The notes below the pieces were generated by a model. That model worked only from the letters and a program-made list of their open reading frames with translations. It searched no databases and was not told the origin of the DNA. From the NCBI GenBank assembly GCA_946630645.1, contig CAMOZD010000010.1, positions 1 through 11,539 on the forward strand: a stretch of 11,539 nucleotides of DNA, written 5' to 3'. The position numbers and the translations under genes are program-made. Origin of the DNA: an uncultured Lachnospiraceae bacterium. GTDB lineage: Bacteria > Bacillota > Clostridia > Lachnospirales > Lachnospiraceae. Of the stretch, positions 1 to 6,050 are shown piece after piece (position 1 is the stretch's first letter; the number at the start of each line of letters is the position of its first letter).

Positions 1-186
1 GATTACTGAACGGCCTATGGTGGACTTGCCGGAACCGGATTCCCCTACCAGGCCGTAGGTCTCTCCGGGATAGATTTTAAAGCTAACGTCATCGACAGCC
101 TTGACGGTAAAGGTCCGGCTGATCGGAAAATACTGTTTCAGTCCCTCCACGGTAAGAAGGGGCTCCTGATTATAATTCGCTGCCAT
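1..186 (-). CDS. oppF: Oligopeptide ABC transporter ATPase OppF, N-terminal part (cut by window edge)
   Basis: This is the start of the second ATPase of the oligopeptide importer, which acts on the cytoplasmic face of the membrane and pairs with OppD to drive peptide uptake. Only the first 62 residues lie in the window. They show the usual OppF opening, a beta-strand region, the [11 protein letters not shown] stretch, and a complete Walker A motif GESGSGKS at residues 48-55. The ATG at 184-186 is chosen because AAGGAGG lies about 9 bases upstream, inside the end of oppD. The gene overlaps oppD by 17 bases (170-186), so translation is probably coupled. The signature motif, Walker B and C-terminal domain lie outside the window, so integrity of the rest cannot be judged. 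OppF rather than DppF is inferred from its position after oppD and from the peptide-binding protein of the operon. Confidence 0.93.
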   Translation of the reverse strand, partial: MAANYNQEPLLTVEGLKQYFPISRTFTVKAVDDVSFKIYPGETYGLVGESGSGKSTIGRSVI

Positions 187-1264
187 AATCCTCTGCCTCC
201 TTCTTCATTCTTGCAATCCTGTTCTTAAGCTCCTCGGGCATGTCCATCTTAGGTGCCCTGGGATCAAGAAGCCAGGTTGCCGCATAGTGGGTGTCTGTAA
301 TCTTAAACATAGGCGGATCTGCCTTGTCATCCACCAGCAGGGCATAACGGTTTCTGGCCGCGAAGGCATCTCCCTCCGGCTCATGGAGCAGGTTGGGCGG
401 TGAACCCGGTATGGTGTAAAGACGCTCATCATCGGTATCCAGGTCAGGCATGGCTGAGAGCAGACCCCAGGTATAGGGATGCTTGGGATCATAGTAGACC
501 TCGTTAATCTTGCCGGTCTCCACAATCTTGCCGGCATACATGACATTGACATAGTCGGCCACCTTGGCCACTACGCCCAGGTCATGGGTAATATAGATAA
601 CAGAGATTCCTCTCTCCTTCTGTACCTTTTTGATCAGCTCCAGAATCTTAGCCTGGATGGTAACATCCAGGGCCGTGGTAGGCTCATCACAGATCAGAAG
701 ATCCGGGTCACAGGCCAGGGCTATGGCGATGACCACACGCTGGCGCATACCACCGGACAGCTGGTGGGGATAATTCTTCATCCTCTTTTCCGCATCCTCT
801 ATACCTACTTCTTTTAAGAGCTGGACTGCCTTTTTATAGGCTTCATCCTTAGGCGTCTTATAATGCCAGATCATGCCTTCCATGATCTGCTTGCCGATAT
901 TCATGGTGGGATCCAGAGAGGTCATGGGATCCTGGAAAACCATGGAGATTCTCCGTCCGTTGATATTCTTCCGGATCCACTTTTTATCCTTGGTAAGAAT
1001 ATCTACAGTCTCCTTCTGGCCGCTGTCTCCGGTGTAGGTAAACTCTATAGAGCCGCTGTTGACGATGGCATTGTTGGCCAGGATACCCATGGCCGCCTTC
1101 ATGGTTACGGACTTACCGGAACCGGACTCTCCCACAACAGCCACGGTCTCACCCTTCATGACATCAAAGTTTATACCACGGATGGCGTGGACCGGTCCGG
1201 CCGTCGTCTTGAAAGTAATGTCGAGATTTTTGATATCAAGAATCTTTTCGTTATAATCTGCCAT
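170..1264 (-). CDS. oppD: Oligopeptide ABC transporter ATPase OppD
   Basis: This is the first of two cytoplasmic ATPases that power the OppABCDF peptide importer. All ABC motifs are present, numbered from the start used here: Walker A GESGSGKS at 45-52, Q-loop Q111, signature LSGGM at 169-173, Walker B ending in DE at 193-194, and H-loop H227. A C-terminal oligopeptide-transporter domain follows, with the [11 protein letters not shown] stretch and the IPGSPPNL and THYAATWLL blocks typical of Gram-positive OppD. The cysteines that hold an iron-sulfur cluster in some homologues are absent from the GDAFAARN region. A GTG at 1271-1273 would add three residues. The ATG at 1262-1264 is preferred because GAGGTG lies 6 bases upstream of it. 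That start leaves a 10-base gap after oppC. The 364-residue length is slightly above that of short family members because of an insert at about residues 76-102. Confidence 0.95.
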   Translation of the reverse strand: MADYNEKILDIKNLDITFKTTAGPVHAIRGINFDVMKGETVAVVGESGSGKSVTMKAAMGILANNAIVNSGSIEFTYTGDSGQKETVDILTKDKKWIRKNINGRRISMVFQDPMTSLDPTMNIGKQIMEGMIWHYKTPKDEAYKKAVQLLKEVGIEDAEKRMKNYPHQLSGGMRQRVVIAIALACDPDLLICDEPTTALDVTIQAKILELIKKVQKERGISVIYITHDLGVVAKVADYVNVMYAGKIVETGKINEVYYDPKHPYTWGLLSAMPDLDTDDERLYTIPGSPPNLLHEPEGDAFAARNRYALLVDDKADPPMFKITDTHYAATWLLDPRAPKMDMPEELKNRIARMKKEAEDYGSEL

Positions 1265-1274
1265 ATCAGCCACC

Positions 1275-2351
1275 TCACATTTCCTTCATCTTGGGATCAA
1301 GTGCTTCCCTGAGACCATCTGCCACCAGGTTGAAACTGAGCATCAGCAGTGCCATGACGATAATCGGCGACACAATCTGGTAAGGATGGGTAGTGAAGCT
1401 GTTAAAGCCATCGGAAATCAGGGAACCCAGAGAACACTCCGGTACAGGGATACCCAGACCTACAAAGGACAGGAAGGCCTCTGTAAAGATGGCTGTAGGA
1501 ATGGAGAACATTACCTGGGTAATGATAGGTCCGATGATATTGGGCAGGACTTCCTTGAAAATGATGAAGAAGCTGCCGGCGCCCAAAGTCCGGGAAGCCA
1601 GAACGAATTCCTGCTCCTTCAGCTTCAGCATCTCAGCCCGGGCAATCCGGCTCATGCCGACCCACTCGGTCAACATCAGTGCGATGATGATAGTCACCAT
1701 ACCCGGTTTCAACACCAGGAGCAGCAGGGTTACAATAACCAGCCTGGGTATGGAGTTGGCCACCTCCAGAAACCGCTGCATAAGCATATCGACCTTGCCT
1801 CCGAAATAACCGGAGATCAGACCGTAGCTCATACCGATGATCATATCAATGATGGCTGCCACAACGGCGATAATCAGAGAGACACGGGCACCATGCCAGG
1901 TCCTGGTCCAGATATCACGGCCGAAGTTGTCGGAACCAAACCAGTAGTAGACATCGTCAAAGCCTTTTTCTTTGTAGTTATTAACCACCTTTATTCCGGT
2001 GGAGGTGTGCATCTTCTCATCTCCGTTGAAAATGCCCATATTCTCCAGACCCTGGACACGGGGAGCCAGGCTCTTCTGTTCCAGAATCTGTCCGGAGTAG
2101 CTGTAGGAATTCATATTGGGGCCCAGAATAGCCATGAAGGTAATGAAGAGAATCATGACAATTCCGAAAACCGCACTTTTTTTGTGGACGAAACGGATTA
2201 CTACTTCCTTCCAGAAACTCTGGGAGGCGAAGTTGGTATCAATCTCAATCTCTCCGGCATTGTCCTTAAAGACAAAGTCTGTATCCACAGGAACATAATT
2301 ATTCTTTGTCACTGCCAGGGCGGCGGCAGTATTTTCTTTTTTATGAAACAT
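1275..2351 (-). CDS. oppC: Oligopeptide ABC transporter permease OppC
   Basis: This is an integral membrane subunit that forms the peptide channel together with OppB. The 358-residue protein has a long cytoplasmic N-terminus, a first membrane segment near residues 61-78, and then a large external loop (about 79-155) ending in the family motif FGSDNFGRDIW at 138-148. Further membrane segments lie near 157-180, 203-214, 218-236, 272-299 and 326-346. The cytoplasmic EAA-type loop that docks on the ATPases is at about 251-271, with LGAG followed by VLPN. The ATG at 2349-2351 is preferred over an upstream GTG at 2355-2357, because a GGAAGGTGG stretch sits about 7 bases before it and would crowd the GTG. 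The gene follows oppB by 15 bases and precedes oppD by 10, within one operon. Confidence 0.95.
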   Translation of the reverse strand: MFHKKENTAAALAVTKNNYVPVDTDFVFKDNAGEIEIDTNFASQSFWKEVVIRFVHKKSAVFGIVMILFITFMAILGPNMNSYSYSGQILEQKSLAPRVQGLENMGIFNGDEKMHTSTGIKVVNNYKEKGFDDVYYWFGSDNFGRDIWTRTWHGARVSLIIAVVAAIIDMIIGMSYGLISGYFGGKVDMLMQRFLEVANSIPRLVIVTLLLLVLKPGMVTIIIALMLTEWVGMSRIARAEMLKLKEQEFVLASRTLGAGSFFIIFKEVLPNIIGPIITQVMFSIPTAIFTEAFLSFVGLGIPVPECSLGSLISDGFNSFTTHPYQIVSPIIVMALLMLSFNLVADGLREALDPKMKEM

Positions 2352-2366
2352 ACTCACACCACCTTC

Positions 2367-3302
2367 CTATCCGTTGTCCTTGGCCAGGCGGATTCTCGGA
2401 TCAATGATACCGTAGAGGATATCCACAACCAGCATAATTGCTATGTAGAGGGCCGAGTAAATGAAACTCAGGGATATGACCACATTGTAGTCATTGGACT
2501 GGATCGCATTTACCAGCAGGGATCCCACGCCGGGAATGGCAAAAATCTTCTCTACCACCAGGGACCCGGTCATCAGGTCGACAATCAGGGGGGCCAGGAC
2601 GGTGATAATAGGGATCAAGGCATTCCTCAAGGCATGTCGGAAAATCAGGGACGCTCCCGAGATTCCTTTACTCTCTGCCAGAAGCATATACTCACTGCCC
2701 AGAACCTCCAGCATCTCCGTCCTGGTAAAACGGGCGATGGATGCCATGGTAAACATGGACAGGGATACACTGGGCAAGACACTGGAATTCAATGCCTCCG
2801 CCGAATTATAAAGCATGGGGAAGACCTGCCATACATAGCCAAACTGGTAACTTAAGGCCAGAGCGAACACGTAGGAAGGCACCGACACGCCAATAACCGA
2901 TATGATCGTACATATGGTATCCAGGATGGTATCATGCCTGAAGGCCGCGATCAGGCCCAGAATCAGACCGATCACCGCACCGATGGCCACAGCGAAGCCA
3001 CCGATGGCTATGGAAACAGGAAGTCTCGTCGCGATAAGCTGAGAAATCGGTGTATTTTTCGAAATATTGTAGCTCACGCCAAAGTCTCCGCGGAGCATAT
3101 TGCCAACATAGCGGAAAAACTGGATAAATACTGGCTGGTCCAGTCCGTACTTGGCATAGAGGGCAGCTTTCTGGTCCGCATTCAGCTTCTCGTCATTGAA
3201 GGGGGATCCAGGCATGAGCTGCATCAGAATAAAGAGGACAAGCAATATGACCAGCAGGGTAAATATGGCTGTGATCACACGCTTTGCAACATATTTTTTC
3301 AC
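2367..3302 (-). CDS. oppB: Oligopeptide ABC transporter permease OppB
   Basis: This is the second channel-forming membrane subunit of the peptide importer. The 311-residue length is normal for the family. It has an N-terminal membrane segment (about 10-30), the conserved MPGSPF at 30-35, the YGLDQP block at 52-57, and GDFGVSY at 72-78. Five further membrane segments follow. The EAA-type loop for ATPase contact is at about 209-232 (AESKG followed by ALIPI), and the protein ends in the family's DPRIR. The start is a GTG, supported by AAGGAG placed 8 bases upstream, and no nearby ATG fits as well. It is separated from oppA by 250 bases rich in hairpins, so its expression probably depends on readthrough from oppA. 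I saw no convincing separate promoter in that gap. Confidence 0.95.
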   Translation of the reverse strand: MKKYVAKRVITAIFTLLVILLVLFILMQLMPGSPFNDEKLNADQKAALYAKYGLDQPVFIQFFRYVGNMLRGDFGVSYNISKNTPISQLIATRLPVSIAIGGFAVAIGAVIGLILGLIAAFRHDTILDTICTIISVIGVSVPSYVFALALSYQFGYVWQVFPMLYNSAEALNSSVLPSVSLSMFTMASIARFTRTEMLEVLGSEYMLLAESKGISGASLIFRHALRNALIPIITVLAPLIVDLMTGSLVVEKIFAIPGVGSLLVNAIQSNDYNVVISLSFIYSALYIAIMLVVDILYGIIDPRIRLAKDNG

Positions 3303-3342
3303 GGGTATTACTCCTTAAAAGTATAAGTGTTCATCTAGTCTG

Positions 3343-3528
3343 CAGGGAGCCGGGGCCGCCCGGCAGCCTGCCCTGTAAAATCCGGACTCCCTGGGATCAT
3401 CCAGGGAAAATGTGAGCCGCACAAGGCAGCATAAACCATCGTACGGCTCACGTTAAGCTTCTGTCTAATTTTAAAAGCGGGAGCTATGGTCAGCTCCGGC
3501 CCTGTCCGGTCATAGAACCGGTCCGGCC
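3343..3528 (-). other. Array of five RNA hairpins between oppA and oppB
   Basis: The 250-base oppA-oppB gap holds five successive inverted repeats, listed in transcript order. At 3498-3528, GGCC and CCGGT arms surround a 6-base loop. At 3480-3497 there is GGAGCT/AGCTCC. At 3412-3451, an 8-base perfect stem GTGAGCCG/CGGCTCAC encloses 24 bases. At 3388-3407 there is a 7-base perfect stem TCCCTGG/CCAGGGA. At 3343-3375, a GCCGGG/CCCGGC stem lies inside an outer CAGGG/CCCTG. The second and third hairpins are followed by short T runs (CGCTTTT, CATTTT), too short for full termination. The likely role is to stabilise the upstream oppA mRNA and reduce readthrough into oppBCDF, as known for other binding-protein operons. 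That role is inferred. No ORF with a ribosome binding site was seen here. Confidence 0.6.
3471..3497 (-). terminator. Weak, probably leaky terminator after oppA
   Basis: A perfect 6-base stem GGAGCT/AGCTCC with a 6-base loop (3480-3497) is followed in the transcript by CGCTTTTAAAATT. The T run is only four bases and is offset by CGC, so partial termination is more plausible than a full stop. It lies 55 bases past the oppA stop codon and belongs to the hairpin array between oppA and oppB. Confidence 0.35.
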
Positions 3529-3552
3529 TTCCTTAAAAACCGTCAGCTGAAA

Positions 3553-5229
3553 TTACTCAGACTTAACTGCGTTCTTAAATACACGGTTAAGGGCAACAGG
3601 ATGGAATTCGATTCCGGTTACCTTCGGGGAAATCATCTCTGCGTTACACTGGGTGTAAAGCGGGAAGATCACTGCTTCATTCATGACAATCTGCTCTGCG
3701 TCATAGAGACTTGTCCATCTCTTCTCAGCATCGAGAGCCAGCTCGCCTGTGGTACAGTCTGCGATGATCTTATCGTAGTCTGCATTGGTCCAGAGACCGT
3801 AGTTGTTATTATTGTCAGTTACCCACATACCAAGATAGGTCATAGGATCTGCGTAGTCCGGTCCCCAGCGGGTAAGACCAAGCTGGTAGTTACCGTCTTC
3901 CATATCCTTAACTCTCTGCTTCTTGGGCTCTGTCTTCAGATTAACTGTAAGGCCGGGAAGAGTGGTCTCCCACTGCTCTTTCAGAACCTGGGCAACCTTC
4001 TTAGGAGCGTCATCATCGTCTACGATCATCTCAATCTCCAGCTTGTCTGTGCCTAACTCTTTAAGACCAGCGTTCCAGAACTCAACAGCCTTGTCTGCGT
4101 CAAAAGCACATACGTCAGAGAACTTGGTCTGGTCTGCGGAGAAGTCAGATCCGTCGGGACCTGTAGCGAAGTCCATAGGAACTGCCGTGTAAGTAGGAGC
4201 GGAACCGTCCTTGAGAACGTCCTGTGTGATAGCGTCACGGTTGATGGCCATGGTCATAGCCATACGGATATTCAGGTTGTCAAACTCTTTCACCTTTGCG
4301 ATGTTGGGGCTTACATACCAGAGGTAACCTGCACCGATTGCCCTGAAGGCCTCGTCGCCTTCAACCTGGTCTACCTGGTCACCATTGATGAGGGTTGTAT
4401 CAAGGGCGCCTGTCTGGTAGTTCATCAGAGCCTGCTGGGAATCCTGGATTACCTGGTAGTTTAATCCGGCAAGCTGAACCCTGTCAGCATCCCAGTAGTC
4501 AGCGTTCTTGGTGAGATGGAAGGCTGTTGCGGCCGGCTGATAGTCATCCATTACGAAAGCTCCGTTGGAAAGAACAGTGTCAGGGCTGGTTCCGAAGGAA
4601 TCACCTACGCTGTTGAAGAACTCTTCGTTAACGGGATAGAAGGTCGGGAAGTACATCAGGCTGAGGAAATAGCTGACCGGTACGTTCAACTCAACCTTTA
4701 AGGTCTTGTCGTCCACTGCTGTGACACCAAGCTCGCTCTTATCCTTTTCTCCTGCGATGATTGCTTCGGCGTTCTTAATCTGGCCGATATCGCTCATCAT
4801 GTAGGAATACTCAGATGCTACTGCCGGGTCAACGGCTCTCTGCCATGCGAATACGAAGTCCGCTGCTGTGACAGGTGTTCCGTTACTCCACTTTGCGTCT
4901 CTGAGATGGAAGGTATAGGTAAGACCATCCTCAGATACTTCATAGGACTCAGCGATCGCTTCAACAGGTGCACCATCTTCTGCCATCTGCATAAGACCAT
5001 CTGTATAGTCTGCGATTACCTCGAAAGATGTACCGTCTGTAGCCTGCTGGGGGTCAAGAGACTGTACAGGTGTTTCCAGCATGACATTCAAGTCACTGCC
5101 ACTTACCTCGGCAGTTGCTTCTCCTTCAGCGCCGGTAGATGTCTCTGGTGCAGAACTTCCTCCTCCACAGCCAGCCATGCCAACTACCATAGCTGCGGCC
5201 AAAGCCACTGCTAAAATCTTCTTTTTCAT
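3553..5229 (-). CDS. oppA: Oligopeptide-binding lipoprotein OppA (SBP family 5)
   Basis: This is the extracellular solute-binding protein of the importer, anchored to the outer face of the membrane. It captures peptides and delivers them to OppBC. The 558-residue protein opens with a lipoprotein signal peptide: MKKK, a hydrophobic core, and a lipobox MAGC with the acylated Cys at 21. A Gly/Ser/Thr/Glu-rich linker follows to about residue 45. The family 5 fold is marked by LDPQQATD near 59-66, YTFHLRDAKWSNG at 105-117, and WGPDYADP at 455-462. Asp458 aligns with the Asp that binds the peptide amino terminus in E. coli OppA. The ATG is supported by GAGGAGG 7 bases upstream. It is the first opp gene and has its own promoter. 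Peptide specificity cannot be read from the sequence; a peptide-binding paralogue such as DppA remains possible. Confidence 0.94.
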   Translation of the reverse strand: MKKKILAVALAAAMVVGMAGCGGGSSAPETSTGAEGEATAEVSGSDLNVMLETPVQSLDPQQATDGTSFEVIADYTDGLMQMAEDGAPVEAIAESYEVSEDGLTYTFHLRDAKWSNGTPVTAADFVFAWQRAVDPAVASEYSYMMSDIGQIKNAEAIIAGEKDKSELGVTAVDDKTLKVELNVPVSYFLSLMYFPTFYPVNEEFFNSVGDSFGTSPDTVLSNGAFVMDDYQPAATAFHLTKNADYWDADRVQLAGLNYQVIQDSQQALMNYQTGALDTTLINGDQVDQVEGDEAFRAIGAGYLWYVSPNIAKVKEFDNLNIRMAMTMAINRDAITQDVLKDGSAPTYTAVPMDFATGPDGSDFSADQTKFSDVCAFDADKAVEFWNAGLKELGTDKLEIEMIVDDDDAPKKVAQVLKEQWETTLPGLTVNLKTEPKKQRVKDMEDGNYQLGLTRWGPDYADPMTYLGMWVTDNNNNYGLWTNADYDKIIADCTTGELALDAEKRWTSLYDAEQIVMNEAVIFPLYTQCNAEMISPKVTGIEFHPVALNRVFKNAVKSE

Positions 5230-5278
5230 TTCAGTTCCTCCTCATTAATTTATTTGGGTAAAGTCTTTCCCTTTCAAT

Positions 5279-5307
5279 AATATACCATTACAGGTAGGTA
5301 AAAACAA
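5279..5307 (-). promoter_or_regulatory. Promoter of the opp operon
   Basis: On the minus strand there is a -35 TTGTTT (5302-5307), a 17-base spacer, and a -10 TATATT (5279-5284). A TGG directly before the -10 gives an extended -10 element. Transcription would start near 5272, leaving a leader of about 43 bases before oppA. The 5308-5474 stretch upstream is AT-rich with several T and A runs, which could act as an UP element. A second, weaker candidate is TTACTA, 17 bases, then TATATT about 95 bases farther upstream. No gene is visible between oppA and the ACT gene. Confidence 0.65.
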
Positions 5308-5474
5308 GGAACTGCTTGGCAAATATGTGCTATTTTCCTGTGTTTTTTTTACATTTTCCCTAAATAAAAGGTGAATATAATGTCTCCTGCCAACAATAGT
5401 AACAAAAAACATAAAAACATAGCTTTCCGTTTCTATTTAAACTTTTCAGGTTTGTTCTCTTCCTGAATGAGTGG

Positions 5475-5879
5475 TCAACGGACCTGGTAGCCCTGGAAAC
5501 TGAGGGAAGACTCCAGCTCCTGGACATCCTCCGTATGGAAAATGATCACCGGCCGGGCCGTCTCCCGGTCAAAGGACAGGTAGATGTAATCCACACTGAT
5601 GCAGCTGAACTCGATGGCCTGGAGCAGCTTGTTAAGCTGACCCACCTCATCGGTGATCTCCACGCCGATCACATCCGTAAGCCTGCAGATCCATCCATCC
5701 TCCTTGAGGGCCTCATAGGCCTTCTCCGGCTCTGTCACAATCATACGGACGATACCGTACTCGGCACTGTCATTGGTTACCGAACCCAGAATATTGATTC
5801 CCTCCCGGGCAAGGATCCCGGTCAGCTTTGTCATGGTTCCTCTTTTATTTTCTGCGAAAATAGATAACTGCTTTAACAT
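5475..5879 (-). CDS. Small protein with two ACT domains (amino-acid sensor)
   Basis: The 134-residue cytosolic protein is built almost wholly of two ACT domains, at about 1-66 and 70-134. The first has the typical opening LSIFAENKRGTMTKL followed by AREGINI, with the Gly and Asn positions that usually shape the ligand pocket. The second begins at VIGVEITDE. Such stand-alone tandem ACT proteins are thought to bind amino acids or related small molecules and to regulate partner enzymes. The ligand and partner are not evident here. The ATG is preceded by AGGAAGG about 9 bases away. The gene lies between comEC and the opp operon and has its own extended -10 promoter and a hairpin-containing leader. 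No strong terminator separates it from oppA, so a functional link to peptide uptake is possible but unproven. Confidence 0.85.
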   Translation of the reverse strand: MLKQLSIFAENKRGTMTKLTGILAREGINILGSVTNDSAEYGIVRMIVTEPEKAYEALKEDGWICRLTDVIGVEITDEVGQLNKLLQAIEFSCISVDYIYLSFDRETARPVIIFHTEDVQELESSLSFQGYQVR

Positions 5880-5913
5880 AGTATTTTTCCTTCCTTATCT
5901 GCATGGATGTCTG

Positions 5914-5965
5914 AAAAATGGCCAGGCCAGGCAGAGGCTTGGCGGCCCCGGGACTGCCATTTTTT
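5914..5965 (-). terminator. Terminator-like hairpin in the leader of the ACT gene (also bidirectional in form)
   Basis: A perfect 9-base inverted repeat, AAAAATGGC/GCCATTTTT (5914-5922 with 5956-5964), encloses 33 GC-rich bases that can fold further. In the transcript it ends in GGCCATTTTT, the form of an intrinsic terminator, and the A run on the other side makes it symmetrical. It lies about 85 bases past the comEC stop but downstream of the promoter at 5984-5992. It can therefore serve both as the comEC terminator and as an attenuator for the ACT gene. An alternative short pairing, GGCAG (5930-5934) with CTGCC (5954-5958), would compete with the terminator stem. Confidence 0.6.
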
Positions 5966-5983
5966 ATGTAGCAAATCTCTGCA

Positions 5984-5992
5984 ATTATATCA
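5984..5992 (-). promoter_or_regulatory. Extended -10 promoter of the ACT gene
   Basis: The minus strand reads TGATATAAT, a perfect -10 hexamer TATAAT (5984-5989) with a TG one base before it. The region 17 bases upstream (TTTTTG) is a poor -35, which extended -10 promoters can tolerate. The predicted start near 5977 leaves a leader of about 98 bases that includes the terminator-like hairpin at 5914-5965. Confidence 0.55.
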
Positions 5993-6050
5993 TAAAAAGA
6001 CGGTCACAAAAAGAACTATATATCCACATTTGTATCCGGCCTCCCGTGAA

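Noticed and set aside
863..1312. Plus-strand open frame opposite oppD
   Set aside because: It lies fully opposite conserved OppD motifs, including Walker A, so it is a shadow frame.
1386..2855. Long plus-strand open frame of 489 codons opposite oppC and oppB
   Set aside because: It is a shadow of two clear membrane-protein genes on the other strand. Its translation has no recognisable domain, and I found no supporting promoter.
3300..3345. Separate promoter for oppB (TATACT near the GTG start)
   Set aside because: No acceptable -35 lies 16-18 bases upstream, and the start would leave almost no leader.
5335..5360. Catabolite-repression (cre) site upstream of oppA in TGTAAAAAAAACACA
   Set aside because: It lacks the central CG and the palindromic flanks of a cre site.
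5430..5460. CodY-like box upstream of oppA (ACTTTTCAGGTTTGT)
   Set aside because: Only about 9 of 15 positions fit the consensus and the palindrome is not kept.
5445..5467. Inverted repeat TTCAGG/CCTGAA just past the ACT gene as a terminator
   Set aside because: The stem is only six bases with an 11-base loop, and no T run follows in the direction of transcription.
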